DNA of 64,000 nt. It comes from JBBROS01 sp965213845 (GTDB lineage: Bacteria > Pseudomonadota > Alphaproteobacteria > Acetobacterales > Acetobacteraceae). Each line of letters opens with the position of its first letter. Within the stretch, counting starts at the first letter, position 1. The stretch lies in assembly GCA_965213845.1 (NCBI GenBank), contig CBDCAI010000004.1, positions 1,302,001 to 1,366,000 of the forward strand, given 5' to 3'. Of the stretch, positions 51,561 to 60,523 are shown one piece after another. Both the position numbers and the translations under genes were made by a program. The notes beneath the pieces are model-generated. The model saw only the letters and a program-made list of their open reading frames with translations, was not told the DNA's origin and made no database searches.

Positions 51561-53102
51561 ATGGACAGCATGATTCCCGGTGGCCTGGAGTCTGGACCGG
51601 GGCCGAACGGGTCCGCAGGGCCGGACACCCCCATGCCGCCGGACACGGAGGCGCTGGCCCGGGCCGTGCGCCGCCTGGCCCGCACGAGCGTCATGGTCAT
51701 CGGCGACGTCATGCTGGACTGCTACGTGTATGGCGTGGTCGACCGCATCAGCCCGGAGGCGCCGATCCCGATCCTGAGCGTGGAGCGGGAAGTCGCGATG
51801 CCGGGCGGGGCGGGCAACGTGGTGCGCAACCTGACGGCGCTGGGCGCTGCGGTGGCGTTCGTGAGCGTGGTCGGCGACGACCAGGCGGGCTCGGACCTCA
51901 CGGGGCTGATCGGCAGCCAGCCGGGGGTGGAGCCGTGGCTGCTGGTGCAGGGCGGCCGGGCGACGACGGTCAAGACGCGCTACGTGTCGAACGGGCAGCA
52001 GCTGCTGCGGGCGGATCGCGAGGAGCTGGCGCCGATCGCGACCAAGCTGGCCGAGCGGATGCTGCGGATCGCGGGGGACACGCTGGCGGCGACGTCGGTG
52101 GCGGTGCTGTCCGACTACCGGAAGGGCGTGCTGGCCGGCGAGGTCCCGGCCAAGCTGATCGCGGCGGCCAAGCAGGCGGGGCGGCGCGTGGTGGTGGACC
52201 CGAAGGGGCCGGACTATGCGCGCTATGCCGGGGCGGACGTCGTGACGCCGAACCGGCGGGAGCTGGCGGAGGCGACCGAGATGCCGGTGTCGAGCGAGGC
52301 GGAGATCGTGCTGGCGGCGACGGCGCTGCGCCGGGCGCACGGGTTCGGCGCCGTGCTGGTGACCCGCGCCGAGGATGGCATGACGCTGGTGGACGCCGAG
52401 GGCGCGCACCATTTCCCGGCCGAGGCGTCCGACGTGTTCGACGTCTCGGGTGCCGGCGACACGGTGGTGGCGACTTTGGCGGCGGCGTTGGCGGCCGGGC
52501 TCGAACTGAAGCTGGCGGCGCGGCTGGCCAACATCGCGGCCGGGATCGTGGTGGGCAAGGTTGGCACGGCGGTGGCGCGCGAGGCGGACCTGCTGGCGGC
52601 GTTGACGCCGCAGGGCGGGGCGCTGCGCAAGATCGTGTCGCGGGAGATGGCGGCCGAGCAGGTGGAACGCTGGCGCCGCCGCGGCTGGCGCACCGGGTTC
52701 ACCAACGGCTGCTTCGACCTGCTGCACCCCGGCCATGTACACCTGCTGGAGCAGGCCCGCAGCCAGTGCGACCGCCTGGTGGTCGGCCTGAACTCCGACG
52801 CCAGCGTGCGGCGGCTGAAGGGGGCCACGCGGCCGGTGCAGGCGGAGGCGGCGCGCGCGGCGGTGCTGGCCAGCCTGTCGGCGGTGGACCTGGTGGTGAT
52901 CTACAACGAGGACACGCCGGAGGAGACGCTGGAGCTGTTGCGGCCGGAGCTGCTGGTGAAGGGTGCCGACTACTCGCTGGACCGGGTCGTGGGGGCGGAG
53001 ATGGTGCAGGGCTGGGGCGGCAAGGTGTGGCTGGCCGAGCTGCTGCCCGGGCACTCCACGACGGCGACGGTGCAGAAGATCACGGCGGGGAGCGCCGGGT
53101 AG
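51561..53102 (+). CDS. hldE: Bifunctional heptose-7-phosphate kinase / heptose-1-phosphate adenylyltransferase
   Basis: HldE makes ADP-heptose for the LPS inner core. The 513-residue fusion has an N-terminal ribokinase-like kinase (VMVIGDVMLDCYVYG, MPGGAGNVVRNL, and the anion hole DVSGAGDTVVATLAAALAAG near residues 293-312). The C-terminal nucleotidyltransferase contains FTNGCFDLLHPGHVHLLEQA (HxGH motif) and VVGLNSDASVRRLKG. Length and order match the E. coli enzyme. With kdsB it shows that the host builds a heptose/KDO-containing core. Confidence 0.95.
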   Translation: MDSMIPGGLESGPGPNGSAGPDTPMPPDTEALARAVRRLARTSVMVIGDVMLDCYVYGVVDRISPEAPIPILSVEREVAMPGGAGNVVRNLTALGAAVAFVSVVGDDQAGSDLTGLIGSQPGVEPWLLVQGGRATTVKTRYVSNGQQLLRADREELAPIATKLAERMLRIAGDTLAATSVAVLSDYRKGVLAGEVPAKLIAAAKQAGRRVVVDPKGPDYARYAGADVVTPNRRELAEATEMPVSSEAEIVLAATALRRAHGFGAVLVTRAEDGMTLVDAEGAHHFPAEASDVFDVSGAGDTVVATLAAALAAGLELKLAARLANIAAGIVVGKVGTAVAREADLLAALTPQGGALRKIVSREMAAEQVERWRRRGWRTGFTNGCFDLLHPGHVHLLEQARSQCDRLVVGLNSDASVRRLKGATRPVQAEAARAAVLASLSAVDLVVIYNEDTPEETLELLRPELLVKGADYSLDRVVGAEMVQGWGGKVWLAELLPGHSTTATVQKITAGSAG

Positions 53103-53124
53103 TCGGAGCGGGCTTGGGGGCGCG

Positions 53125-53607
53125 CTACTCCACGCGGAGGGCGGCGCGGAGGGCGGCGACCCCGCCCGGGTCCTCGTGCCCGGCGAGGCGCTGGGCGGCC
53201 AGGGCGGCGAAGCGGTGCAGCAAGGCGCGGCGGCGGGACGATGACAGCGGATGCGGCGGCGCGTCGCGCACCAGCTCCGCCTCGCGGCCATGGGCGACGA
53301 TCAGCCCGGCATCCTGCGGCAGCAGGGCGGTCGGGAAGTCCTGGTCCACGGCGAAATAGAGTGCATCGGCGAATTCGCGGTAGTCCGGCCACTTGGCGTC
53401 GGTCAGGAAGTCGCGGGCGCCGGACTTGATCTCGATGCAGGCGAAGCCGCCATCGGCGCGCAGCGCCAGGATGTCGGCGCGGCGCCCGTTGGGCAGCGGC
53501 ACCTCGTGCACCGGCGACCAGCCGAGCTGGAGGCAGAGCCGCGCGGTGGCGCGGCGCACCGCGATGGTGCGCTCGGCGAAGCCGAGGTCGGACGGGGGAA
53601 GGTCCAT
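53125..53607 (-). CDS. mmcB: MmcB family DNA repair protein
   Basis: A 160-residue PD-(D/E)XK nuclease-like protein of the MmcB family, an SOS-associated repair factor first described in Caulobacter. The nuclease core is GRRADILALRADGGFACIEI followed by KSG (Asp, then Glu-x-Lys) at about residues 43-66. AKWPDYREFADALYFAVDQDFP is the family's second conserved block. It converges with hldE and is preceded by a 250-bp gap containing a 9-bp tandem repeat. Confidence 0.88.
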   Translation of the reverse strand: MDLPPSDLGFAERTIAVRRATARLCLQLGWSPVHEVPLPNGRRADILALRADGGFACIEIKSGARDFLTDAKWPDYREFADALYFAVDQDFPTALLPQDAGLIVAHGREAELVRDAPPHPLSSSRRRALLHRFAALAAQRLAGHEDPGGVAALRAALRVE

Positions 53608-53773
53608 TCACGTTTTGTACCGGGCCCCGACCCGGTTGCCAAGCTGTCCCGATCGCTCGGGCGAGCGGCGGCACGGTATCTTCGGTTGCGCGAGGCAAAG
53701 CCGGACCAGGGGGGCACGGAGCAGATGTGGAGCCTGGCCCGGGGAGTGTGGCTGGGCTGCCCCGATGATCGCC

Positions 53774-53809
53774 TCCTCCGCATCCTCCGTGTCCTCCGTG
53801 TCCTCCGTG
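53774..53809 (+). repeat. 9-bp tandem repeat, 4 copies
   Basis: TCCTCCGCA followed by three copies of TCCTCCGTG in the gap between mmcB and the SDR gene. On the other strand it reads CACGGAGGA, the same theme as the CACGGAGACAC element near 22501. I see it as a copy of one dispersed intergenic repeat type. Confidence 0.85.
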
Positions 53810-53861
53810 CTCTCCTCTGCGCCGTCCTGCACGGCGCGTTTCAGGCGATCGCTTCGGCGGC

Positions 53862-54872
53862 TCAGGGCTGGCCGCTGCCGCCGGCCGCGCCGTAGACCTG
53901 GCCGGTGGCGAAGCTGCCGTCGCTGGCGGCGAGCTGGACGTAGATGCCGCACAGCTCGACGGGCTGGCCGGGGCGGCCGAGCGGGGTCTGGCCGCCGAAC
54001 TTCTCCAGCTTCTCCTGGGATGCGCCGCCGCTGACCTGCAGCGGGGTCCAGACCGGGCCGGGTGCCACGCCGTTGACCCGGATGCCCTTGGGGCCCAGCT
54101 GCTTGGCCAGCGATTTCACGAAGTTCATCGTCGCCGCCTTGGTCTGGGCGTAGTCGTACAGGTCGGGCGTGGGGTCGTAGGCCTGTTCGGAGGTGGTGGC
54201 GATGATGGTGGCACCCGGCGGCATATGCGGCAGCGCCGCCTTGATGATCCAGAACGGGGCGTAGATGTTCGTCTTCATCGTCCAGTCGAACTGCTCGGTC
54301 GTGATGTCCAGGATGGAGGCGTGCGCCTGCTGCCGGCCGGCGTTGCTGACGAGGATGTCGAGGCCGCCAAGGCCGCGCACCGCCTCGTCGACGAGGTGGA
54401 GGCAGAACTGCTCGTCGCGCAGGTCCCCGGGAATGGCGAGGGCGGTGCGGCCCTCGGCCTTGATGAGGGCGATCACCTCCATCGCGTCGGGCTCCTCGTC
54501 GGGCAGGTAGTTGATGGCGACGTCGGCGCCCTCGCGGGCGAAGGCGATGGCGGCGGCGCGGCCCATGCCGGAGTCGCCCCCGGTGATGAGGGCGCGGCGC
54601 CCGGCGAGCCGGCCGGAGCCGCGGTAGCTGGTTTCGCCATGGTCGGGGCGGGGGTCCATCTTGCCGGCCAGGCCCGGCCAGGGCTGGGACTGCTTCTTGA
54701 AAGGCGGTTTGGCGAACTTCGTCGTGGGGTCCTGCAACGGCGGGGCGGCGGCCGGCGTGGGCACAACGGGTGCCTGCGCTGCGGCCGATCCGGCGGCGGC
54801 GGCGGCGAGGCCGAGGCTGGCGGCGCCGACGATGCCGCGGCGGGAGAGCGGGCTGGGGGTGTTGGCGGTCAT
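53862..54872 (-). CDS. SDR family oxidoreductase with Tat-type signal (YghA/GSP39-like)
   Basis: A 336-residue short-chain dehydrogenase of the general-stress-protein-39/YghA type. The N-terminus SRRGIVGAASLGLAAAAAGS is a twin-arginine signal, so it should be exported folded with its cofactor. The body has the family segment RALITGGDSGMGRAAAIAFA (glycine motif), the NAGRQQAHASI block and the YAQTK catalytic pair. It ends with GQVYGAAGGSGQP. It is divergent from an Rrf2 regulator, which may control it. Confidence 0.9.
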   Translation of the reverse strand: MTANTPSPLSRRGIVGAASLGLAAAAAGSAAAQAPVVPTPAAAPPLQDPTTKFAKPPFKKQSQPWPGLAGKMDPRPDHGETSYRGSGRLAGRRALITGGDSGMGRAAAIAFAREGADVAINYLPDEEPDAMEVIALIKAEGRTALAIPGDLRDEQFCLHLVDEAVRGLGGLDILVSNAGRQQAHASILDITTEQFDWTMKTNIYAPFWIIKAALPHMPPGATIIATTSEQAYDPTPDLYDYAQTKAATMNFVKSLAKQLGPKGIRVNGVAPGPVWTPLQVSGGASQEKLEKFGGQTPLGRPGQPVELCGIYVQLAASDGSFATGQVYGAAGGSGQP

Positions 54873-54994
54873 GGGGCGGACTCCGGCATGTCAGGCCCGA
54901 GCGAACGCGGGATGCGCCGCTTCGTTTCCGCCCCCGGTTGCAGTAAGGGTGACGGGGGCTGCAACCCGGGGCGGCCCTGGAGGGTTTCGGCCCC

Positions 54995-55423
54995 ATGGTG
55001 GCCACGCGCTTTGCCGTTGCGATCCACATCCTGCTGCTGCTGGCGTGCCGGCAGCGGCAAGGCCCGGCGACGAGCCAGCTGATCGCCACGAGCGTCAACA
55101 CGAACCCCGTGGTGGTGCGCCGCATCACCGGGCAGCTGTCGCGCGCGGGGCTGGTCCGGGTGCGCCGGGGCCCCGGGGGCGCCACGCTGACCCGTGCGCC
55201 GTCGGAGATCACGCTGGCCGACGTCTGGCAGGCGATGGCGGGGCGGAACCCCGGCCCGCTGCTGCCGCTGCACGCCGGCCCGAACCTCGAATGCCCGATC
55301 GGGCGCGAGGTGCACGCGGTGCTGGGCCAGGCGTTCGCCGAGGTGGAGCAGGCGATGCTGGCGGCGCTGGGGCGGACGACGCTGGCGCAGCTGATGGCGC
55401 CGCTGCAGGCCCACGCCGCCTGA
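54995..55423 (+). CDS. Rrf2 family transcriptional regulator
   Basis: A 142-residue Rrf2-type winged-helix regulator. The DNA-binding region is TSQLIATSVNTNPVVVRRIT, with the wing LVRVRRGPGGATLTRAPSEITLADV. Only one cysteine (LECPIG) is present instead of the three-cysteine Fe-S cluster set of IscR/NsrR. It resembles the YwnA/CymR-like Rrf2 proteins that respond to other signals, perhaps through that Cys. Its divergent neighbour (SDR) is the likeliest target. Confidence 0.9.
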   Translation: MVATRFAVAIHILLLLACRQRQGPATSQLIATSVNTNPVVVRRITGQLSRAGLVRVRRGPGGATLTRAPSEITLADVWQAMAGRNPGPLLPLHAGPNLECPIGREVHAVLGQAFAEVEQAMLAALGRTTLAQLMAPLQAHAA

Positions 55424-55486
55424 CGGCGTTCAGGCCCATCGATGCGCCGTTGCGGCAGGACCCGCGGCGCGTCATAACCGCCGACG

Positions 55487-56155
55487 ATGCGCCTGCTCTA
55501 TCACCTTCCCTTGTCGCCCTATGCCCGCAAGGTCCGCCTGGTGCTGGCGGAGAAGCGGCTGCCGTTCGAGATGCGGGTCGAGAAGGTGTGGGAGCGGCGG
55601 CCCGAGTACCTGGAGATCAACCCGGCCAACAAGGTGCCGACGCTGATCGAGGAGAACGGCCTGGTGATCCCGGATTCCGGGGTGATCTGCGAATACCTGG
55701 ACGAGGCCTATCCCGACACGCCGCTGCTGGGACGCACGCTGGCGGAGCGCGTGGAGATCAGGCGGCTGGTGGCCTGGTTCGACGGGAAGTTCGCCGAGGA
55801 GGTGACGGCGAACCTGCTCGCGGAGAAGTTCATGAAGCGGCTGCTGGGCCGGGGCAGCGCCGATGCCGGGGCGCTGCGGGCGGGGTACGCCAACCTGCGG
55901 CACCACATGGGCTACATCGGCTGGCTGGCGGAAAGCCGGAAGTGGCTGGCGGGCAGCGCGCTGTCGCTGGCGGATTTTGCGGCGGCCGGGCACCTTTCGG
56001 CGCTGGACTTCGCGGGCGACGTGGACTGGACGGTCTCGGCGGCCACGCGCGAGTGGTATGCGCGGGTGAAGTCCCGCCCGAGCTTCCGCGCACTGCTGGC
56101 CGACCGCGTGCCCGGCACGACGCCGCCGGCGCATTACGCGGACCTGGATTTCTGA
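55487..56155 (+). CDS. Glutathione S-transferase family protein
   Basis: A 222-residue cytosolic GST. The thioredoxin-like N-terminal domain starts LLYHLPLSPYARKVRLVLAE (active-site Ser near residue 9) and has the cis-Pro/ESxx region NKVPTLIEENGLVIPDSGVI. The helical C-terminal domain has LAGSALSLADFAAAGHLSAL. The function is not specified by the sequence. It lies about 44 bp upstream of the polyene-type cluster and may share its transcript. Confidence 0.9.
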   Translation: MRLLYHLPLSPYARKVRLVLAEKRLPFEMRVEKVWERRPEYLEINPANKVPTLIEENGLVIPDSGVICEYLDEAYPDTPLLGRTLAERVEIRRLVAWFDGKFAEEVTANLLAEKFMKRLLGRGSADAGALRAGYANLRHHMGYIGWLAESRKWLAGSALSLADFAAAGHLSALDFAGDVDWTVSAATREWYARVKSRPSFRALLADRVPGTTPPAHYADLDF

Positions 56156-56226
56156 CGGAGCGACCCGCGGGGCCGGCCGGGCGCCTTCCCGGTGGGACAT
56201 GGGGGCGCATCATCGTCCCGCTGGCG

Positions 56227-58518
56227 TTGCTGGCGTCGGTGCTGCTGCTGTGGGGCGTGCTGACCCGGGTGGACGTGCGGACGGACATGGCGGCGTTCCT
56301 GCCCGAGGGGCGGACGGAGGCGGCGCGGCTGATGCTGGACGAGGCGCGGTCGGGCGCGTCGACCGGGCTGGTGCTGGTCGGGATCGAGGGCGCGCCGGAG
56401 GCCGAGCTGGCGCGGGTGGCGCGGGCGATGGCCGCGGCGCTGCCGGGGACGGGGCTGTTCCAGCTCGTCGCCGGGGGCGCGCCGCTGACCGGCGCGGATC
56501 AGGCGATCCTGTTCGACCATCGCTACACTTGGGCTGCGCCGTCCGCCGCCGCGTTCGAGGTTGCCGGGCTGCGGGCGGGGATGGAGGACGTGCTGCGGCA
56601 GATGCGGTCGTCCGCCGCGCCGCTGGCGGTGCAGTTCGGGCTGGCGGACCCGACGGGGGCGTTCCTCGGGCAGCTGAAGGGCTGGGCCGGGCGGCAGAGC
56701 GTGCGGACCGTGGATGGCGCATGGTTCGCACCTGTTGGCAGCGGGTCGGGTGACGGCCCGCGCGCCCTGCTGCTTGCGCGGACGAAGGCGGGCGGGATGG
56801 ACATCCCGGCGCAGGAGGCGGCGCTGGGCGCGATTACCGCGGCGTTCGACCAGGCCCGGCCCCAAGGTGCGCGTCTGCTGGTGGCGGGGCCCGCGGTGTT
56901 CGCCCGCGACGCGGCCCGGGCGATCCGCAGCGACGTCGAGCGGATCTCGGTCGTGTCGACCCTGCTGGTGGTGGGCCTGCTCGGGTGGCGGTTCCGCTCG
57001 CCGTTGGTGCTGGCCGCCGTCGCCGCCCCGGTGGTGCTGAGCGTGGCGGTGGCGGCGCTGGCGGTGCAGGCGATGTTCGGCTGGGTGCACGGCGTGGCGC
57101 TGGGGTTCGGCGCGACGATGCTGGGGGTGTCGGTCGACTACCCCGTGCTGATGATCGGGCACCGGAAGCGGGGCGAGCCGGCCGGCGACACGCGGGCGCG
57201 GATCGGCCGGGCCTTCGTGCTGGCGGTGGCCTGCGCGCTGCTGGGCCTGCTGGCGATGGTGGCGTCGGGGTTCCCTGGCCTGATGCAGCTGGGCGTGTTC
57301 GCCTTGGCGGGGCTTGCCTCGTGCGCCGCGCTGACCTGGGCGGTGCTGCCCCGGCTGATCGTGGCGGCCAACCTGGCCCCGGTGTCGTCGGGCGACCCGG
57401 CCTGGCTGGACCGGGTGGAAGGGTGGCGCCGGTTCCGGGCCTGGGCGCTGGTGCCGGTGGCGCTGGCGGCGCTGTTCCTGGTGGGGCATGGCGTGGCGTG
57501 GGAGGGCGACCTGCAGGCGCTGAGCCCGGTGCCGGCCGTGTCGCTGGCGCTGGACCGGGAGATGCGGGGCCAGCTGGGCGCGGGCGAGGCCGGGCAGCTG
57601 GTGCTGGTGCGGGGCCCGACGGCGGAGGCGGTGCTGACGGCGCAGGAGGCGCTGCTGCCGGTGCTGGACGGGCTGCGCGCGGCGGGCGCGCTGGCCGGGT
57701 TCGAGGCGGCGTCCGGCGTGCTGCCGAGCCAGGCGGTGCAGCGGGCCCGGGCGGCGGCCCTGCCGGACAGGGACGTGCTGGCGGCCCGGGTCGTGACGGC
57801 CATGGCGGGGCTGCCGTTCCGCCCCGGCGCGTTCGCGCCGTTCCTGGACGCGGTGGCGGCCGCGCGGACCGCGGCGCCACTGCAGCCCGGGGATCTCGAC
57901 GGAACATGGGTCGGCACCCGGCTCGCGCCGCTGCTGCTGGCGCGGGACGGCGGCTGGGTCGGGCCGGTCGTGCTGCAGGGGGTGCGGGACCCGTTGCGGG
58001 TGGGTGCGGCGGCCCGGGGGGCCGGGGCGGTGTTCGTGGACATGCGGGCGGAGCTGGGGGGCGTGCTGTCGGAGTATACCGCGCGGGGCTGGCGCTGGCT
58101 GGCAGTCAGCTTCGGCCTGGTGCTGCTGCTGCTGGCGGTGGGGCTGCGGGATGCGGGGCTGGTGCTGCGGGTGACGGGTGCCCTGGCGGCGGCGCTGCTG
58201 GTGACGGTGGCGGGGCTGACGGCGCTGGGGGTGCGGCTGTCGCTGATCCATCTGGTCGCGCTGCAGCTGGTGGCGGGGGTGGGGCTGGATTATGCGCTGT
58301 TCTTCGCCCGCCGGCAGCTGGACGCGGAGGAGCGGGCGCGCACGTTGCGCACCCTGGTCACGTGCAACGCGATGACCCTGCTGACATTCGGCCTGCTGTC
58401 GGCTTGCCAGACGCCGTTGCTGCGCGACATTGGGGTGACGGTCGCCGCGGGTGCGCTGGCCGCCATGGGGTTCGCCTTCCTGTTCGCAGGCCAGGCGCAC
58501 GGCGAAAGGGAACGATGA
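56227..58518 (+). CDS. MMPL/RND-type exporter of the polyene (xanthomonadin/aryl-polyene) cluster
   Basis: A ~763-residue inner-membrane exporter of the MMPL/RND superfamily with two repeats of helix plus large periplasmic domain (VDVRTDMAAFLPEG...; VLGASVDYPVL-type GVSVDYPVLMIGHRKRGE; second half LVAGVGLDYALFFARRQLD). It would move a lipid or polyene out of the cytoplasm. The start is uncertain. The frame has no ATG near the first helix. TTG 56227 and GTG 56239 are in frame, while ATG 56199 is one base out of phase, inside a run of five Gs. The stop overlaps the next ATG (ATGA), coupling it to the ketosynthase. Confidence 0.8.
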   Translation: MLASVLLLWGVLTRVDVRTDMAAFLPEGRTEAARLMLDEARSGASTGLVLVGIEGAPEAELARVARAMAAALPGTGLFQLVAGGAPLTGADQAILFDHRYTWAAPSAAAFEVAGLRAGMEDVLRQMRSSAAPLAVQFGLADPTGAFLGQLKGWAGRQSVRTVDGAWFAPVGSGSGDGPRALLLARTKAGGMDIPAQEAALGAITAAFDQARPQGARLLVAGPAVFARDAARAIRSDVERISVVSTLLVVGLLGWRFRSPLVLAAVAAPVVLSVAVAALAVQAMFGWVHGVALGFGATMLGVSVDYPVLMIGHRKRGEPAGDTRARIGRAFVLAVACALLGLLAMVASGFPGLMQLGVFALAGLASCAALTWAVLPRLIVAANLAPVSSGDPAWLDRVEGWRRFRAWALVPVALAALFLVGHGVAWEGDLQALSPVPAVSLALDREMRGQLGAGEAGQLVLVRGPTAEAVLTAQEALLPVLDGLRAAGALAGFEAASGVLPSQAVQRARAAALPDRDVLAARVVTAMAGLPFRPGAFAPFLDAVAAARTAAPLQPGDLDGTWVGTRLAPLLLARDGGWVGPVVLQGVRDPLRVGAAARGAGAVFVDMRAELGGVLSEYTARGWRWLAVSFGLVLLLLAVGLRDAGLVLRVTGALAAALLVTVAGLTALGVRLSLIHLVALQLVAGVGLDYALFFARRQLDAEERARTLRTLVTCNAMTLLTFGLLSACQTPLLRDIGVTVAAGALAAMGFAFLFAGQAHGERER

Positions 58519-59729
58519 CACCCATCCGGACACAAGCCCCCGCCGGCCCGGTGCTGACGGCGATCACGGCGGTGAGCGCGCTGGGCGTGGGGGCGGCGGC
58601 GCATCGGGCGGCGCTGCTGGACCAGGCGGGCGGGCTGACGCCGAACGACTTCGCGCCCGACGTCTCCGGGTGGATCGGCCGGGTCGCGGGGGTGGAGGCG
58701 CACGGGCTGCCGCCGCGGATGGCCAACTACGACTGCCGCAACAACCGCCTGGCCGACATGGCGCTGCAGGCGGACGGGTTCGCCGCGCGGGTGGCGGCGG
58801 CCCGGGCGCGGTACGGCGCGGACCGGATCGCGGTGGTGCTGGGCACCAGCACGAGCGGGGTGACGGCGGCGGAGGAGGCGTATCGTGGCCGGCAGGACGA
58901 CGGCAGCCTGCCCACCGGGTTCGACTACGACCATACGCAGGACCTGTATTCCGTGGCCGGGTTCGTGCGGGCGGTGCTGGGGCTCAGGGGGCCGGCGCTG
59001 GTCGTCAGCACCGCCTGCGCCAGCAGCGCCCGCTGCTTCATGGATGCGGCGCAGATGATCCGGGTGGGGGTGTGCGACGCGGCGGTGGTGGGGGGCGCGG
59101 ACAGCCTGTGCCGGATGACGCTGCACGGGTTCGCGGCGCTGGAGCTGATCTCGCCGGTGCCGTGCCGCCCCTGCCATGCCGACCGGACCGGCATCTCGAT
59201 CGGCGAGGCGGCCGGGTTCGCGCTGATGGAGCGGGGGGAGGCGGGGGAACCCTCGGGTGCTGCGGACAGCATGGTCCTGCTGGGGTCGGGCGCCAGCAGC
59301 GACGGGTACCACATGTCGTCGCCGCACCCCGAGGGAGCGGGCGCCATCGCGGCGATGCGGCAGGCGCTGGGCGCAGCGGGGCTGGACCGGGTGGACTGGG
59401 TGAACCTGCATGGGACCGGCACGCGGGCGAACGACGCGATGGAGGATGCCGCGGTGGCGGCGGTGTTCGGCGATGCCGTGCCGTGCAGCAGCACGAAGGG
59501 CTGGACGGGGCACACGCTGGGCGCCTGCGGCGTGCTGGAGGCGCTGATCGCGCGGGAATGCATGGCCGAGGGCGTCGTTCCGGGCTGCCTGGGGCTGGCG
59601 GCGGCGGACCCGTCGTTCCGGTCGCAGGTGGCGCTGGGCCTCGCGCGGCGCCCGGTGCGGACGGTGATGAGCAACGCGTTCGGGTTCGGGGGCATCAACT
59701 GCAGCCTGGTGTTCGGGATGCCCGGCTGA
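58515..59729 (+). CDS. Beta-ketoacyl-ACP synthase (KAS, FabF-like), cluster ketosynthase
   Basis: A 404-residue condensing enzyme that extends acyl-ACP with malonyl-ACP. The catalytic triad is complete: Cys168 in STACASSA, His299 in HGTGT and His333 in KGWTGHTLGAC. The N-terminus lacks the long FabF leader and is closer to the aryl-polyene/flexirubin-type ketosynthases. It is coupled to the next, shorter ketosynthase as a KS-alpha/KS-beta-like pair. In known type II clusters this pair sets polyene chain length. No ACP is encoded nearby. Confidence 0.88.
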   Translation: MTPIRTQAPAGPVLTAITAVSALGVGAAAHRAALLDQAGGLTPNDFAPDVSGWIGRVAGVEAHGLPPRMANYDCRNNRLADMALQADGFAARVAAARARYGADRIAVVLGTSTSGVTAAEEAYRGRQDDGSLPTGFDYDHTQDLYSVAGFVRAVLGLRGPALVVSTACASSARCFMDAAQMIRVGVCDAAVVGGADSLCRMTLHGFAALELISPVPCRPCHADRTGISIGEAAGFALMERGEAGEPSGAADSMVLLGSGASSDGYHMSSPHPEGAGAIAAMRQALGAAGLDRVDWVNLHGTGTRANDAMEDAAVAAVFGDAVPCSSTKGWTGHTLGACGVLEALIARECMAEGVVPGCLGLAAADPSFRSQVALGLARRPVRTVMSNAFGFGGINCSLVFGMPG

Positions 59730-60523
59730 TGCTGGCGGCTTCGGTGCGGGGTGTCTCGGTGTGGGGGCCGGGGCTGGAGGGCTGGGCGGCGAGCCGGGCG
59801 GTGCTGGCCGGGCAGGCGGCCTATGTGCCGCAGGACTCGCCGGCGCCGGCGCCGATGATGCTGGCGGCGACGGAGCGGCGGCGGACCGGGCCGGTGGTGC
59901 GTCTGGCCCTGACGGTGGCGCAGGGGGCGGCGGACGCTTCGGGGTTGGCGCCCGGCGCGCTGCGGAGCGTGTTCGGCAGCAGCAACGGCGACGGCGTGGT
60001 GGTGGGCGGCATCCTGGACGCCATGGCGCGGGCGGCGCCAGGCGAGCGGGTGGTGTCGCCGACGCAGTTCCACAACTCCGTGCATAACGCGGCGGCGGGC
60101 TACTGGTCGATCGCGCATGGCAGCCGGCAGCCGGCGACCTGCCTCGGCGCGCATGACTGGACGTGGGCGGCGGCGCTGCTGAAGGCGATGACCGAGGTGG
60201 TGGCGGAGGCTGCGCCGGTGCTGCTGTGCTGCTACGATCACCCGCTGCCGGCACCGCTGGATGCGTTGCGCCCGACCGGGGCGGCGTTCGGGGCCGGGCT
60301 GGTGCTGGTGCCGATGCAGGACGGGTTCCCGACGATCCGCGTCGCGTTCCGGCCCGGCCCGGCGGCGCCGGGGCCCGCCATGATCGCGCCTCTGGAGGCG
60401 CTGGCGCGGTCCAATGCGATCGCCCGGGCGCTGCCGCTGCTGGCGTTGCTGGCGGGGGGCGAAGGGGGCCGGGCCGAGATCGCGTATCTGGACGGCCACC
60501 TGGCTGTCGAGGTGTCGGCCTGA
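59729..60523 (+). CDS. Ketosynthase-like chain-length factor (beta-ketoacyl synthase N-terminal family)
   Basis: A 264-residue protein equal to the N-terminal half of a ketosynthase, the group annotated in polyene clusters as chain-length-factor-like. The region where the active-site Cys should be has CLGAHDWTW, and the surrounding FHNSVHNAAAGYWSIA block is characteristic of this family. It probably pairs with the preceding ketosynthase, as in type II polyketide systems. The ATG overlaps the upstream stop as TGATG. Confidence 0.82.
   Translation: MLAASVRGVSVWGPGLEGWAASRAVLAGQAAYVPQDSPAPAPMMLAATERRRTGPVVRLALTVAQGAADASGLAPGALRSVFGSSNGDGVVVGGILDAMARAAPGERVVSPTQFHNSVHNAAAGYWSIAHGSRQPATCLGAHDWTWAAALLKAMTEVVAEAAPVLLCCYDHPLPAPLDALRPTGAAFGAGLVLVPMQDGFPTIRVAFRPGPAAPGPAMIAPLEALARSNAIARALPLLALLAGGEGGRAEIAYLDGHLAVEVSA

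Noticed and set aside
55487..56155. GST as part of the polyene biosynthetic pathway
   Set aside because: It is separated from the exporter by a 40-bp gap and such GSTs are widespread; no motif links it to the cluster beyond position.
56199..56753. A plus-strand frame starting at ATG 56199
   Set aside because: After the first codon it is a Gly/Arg-rich shadow of the exporter; the exporter frame itself carries the conserved MMPL residues.
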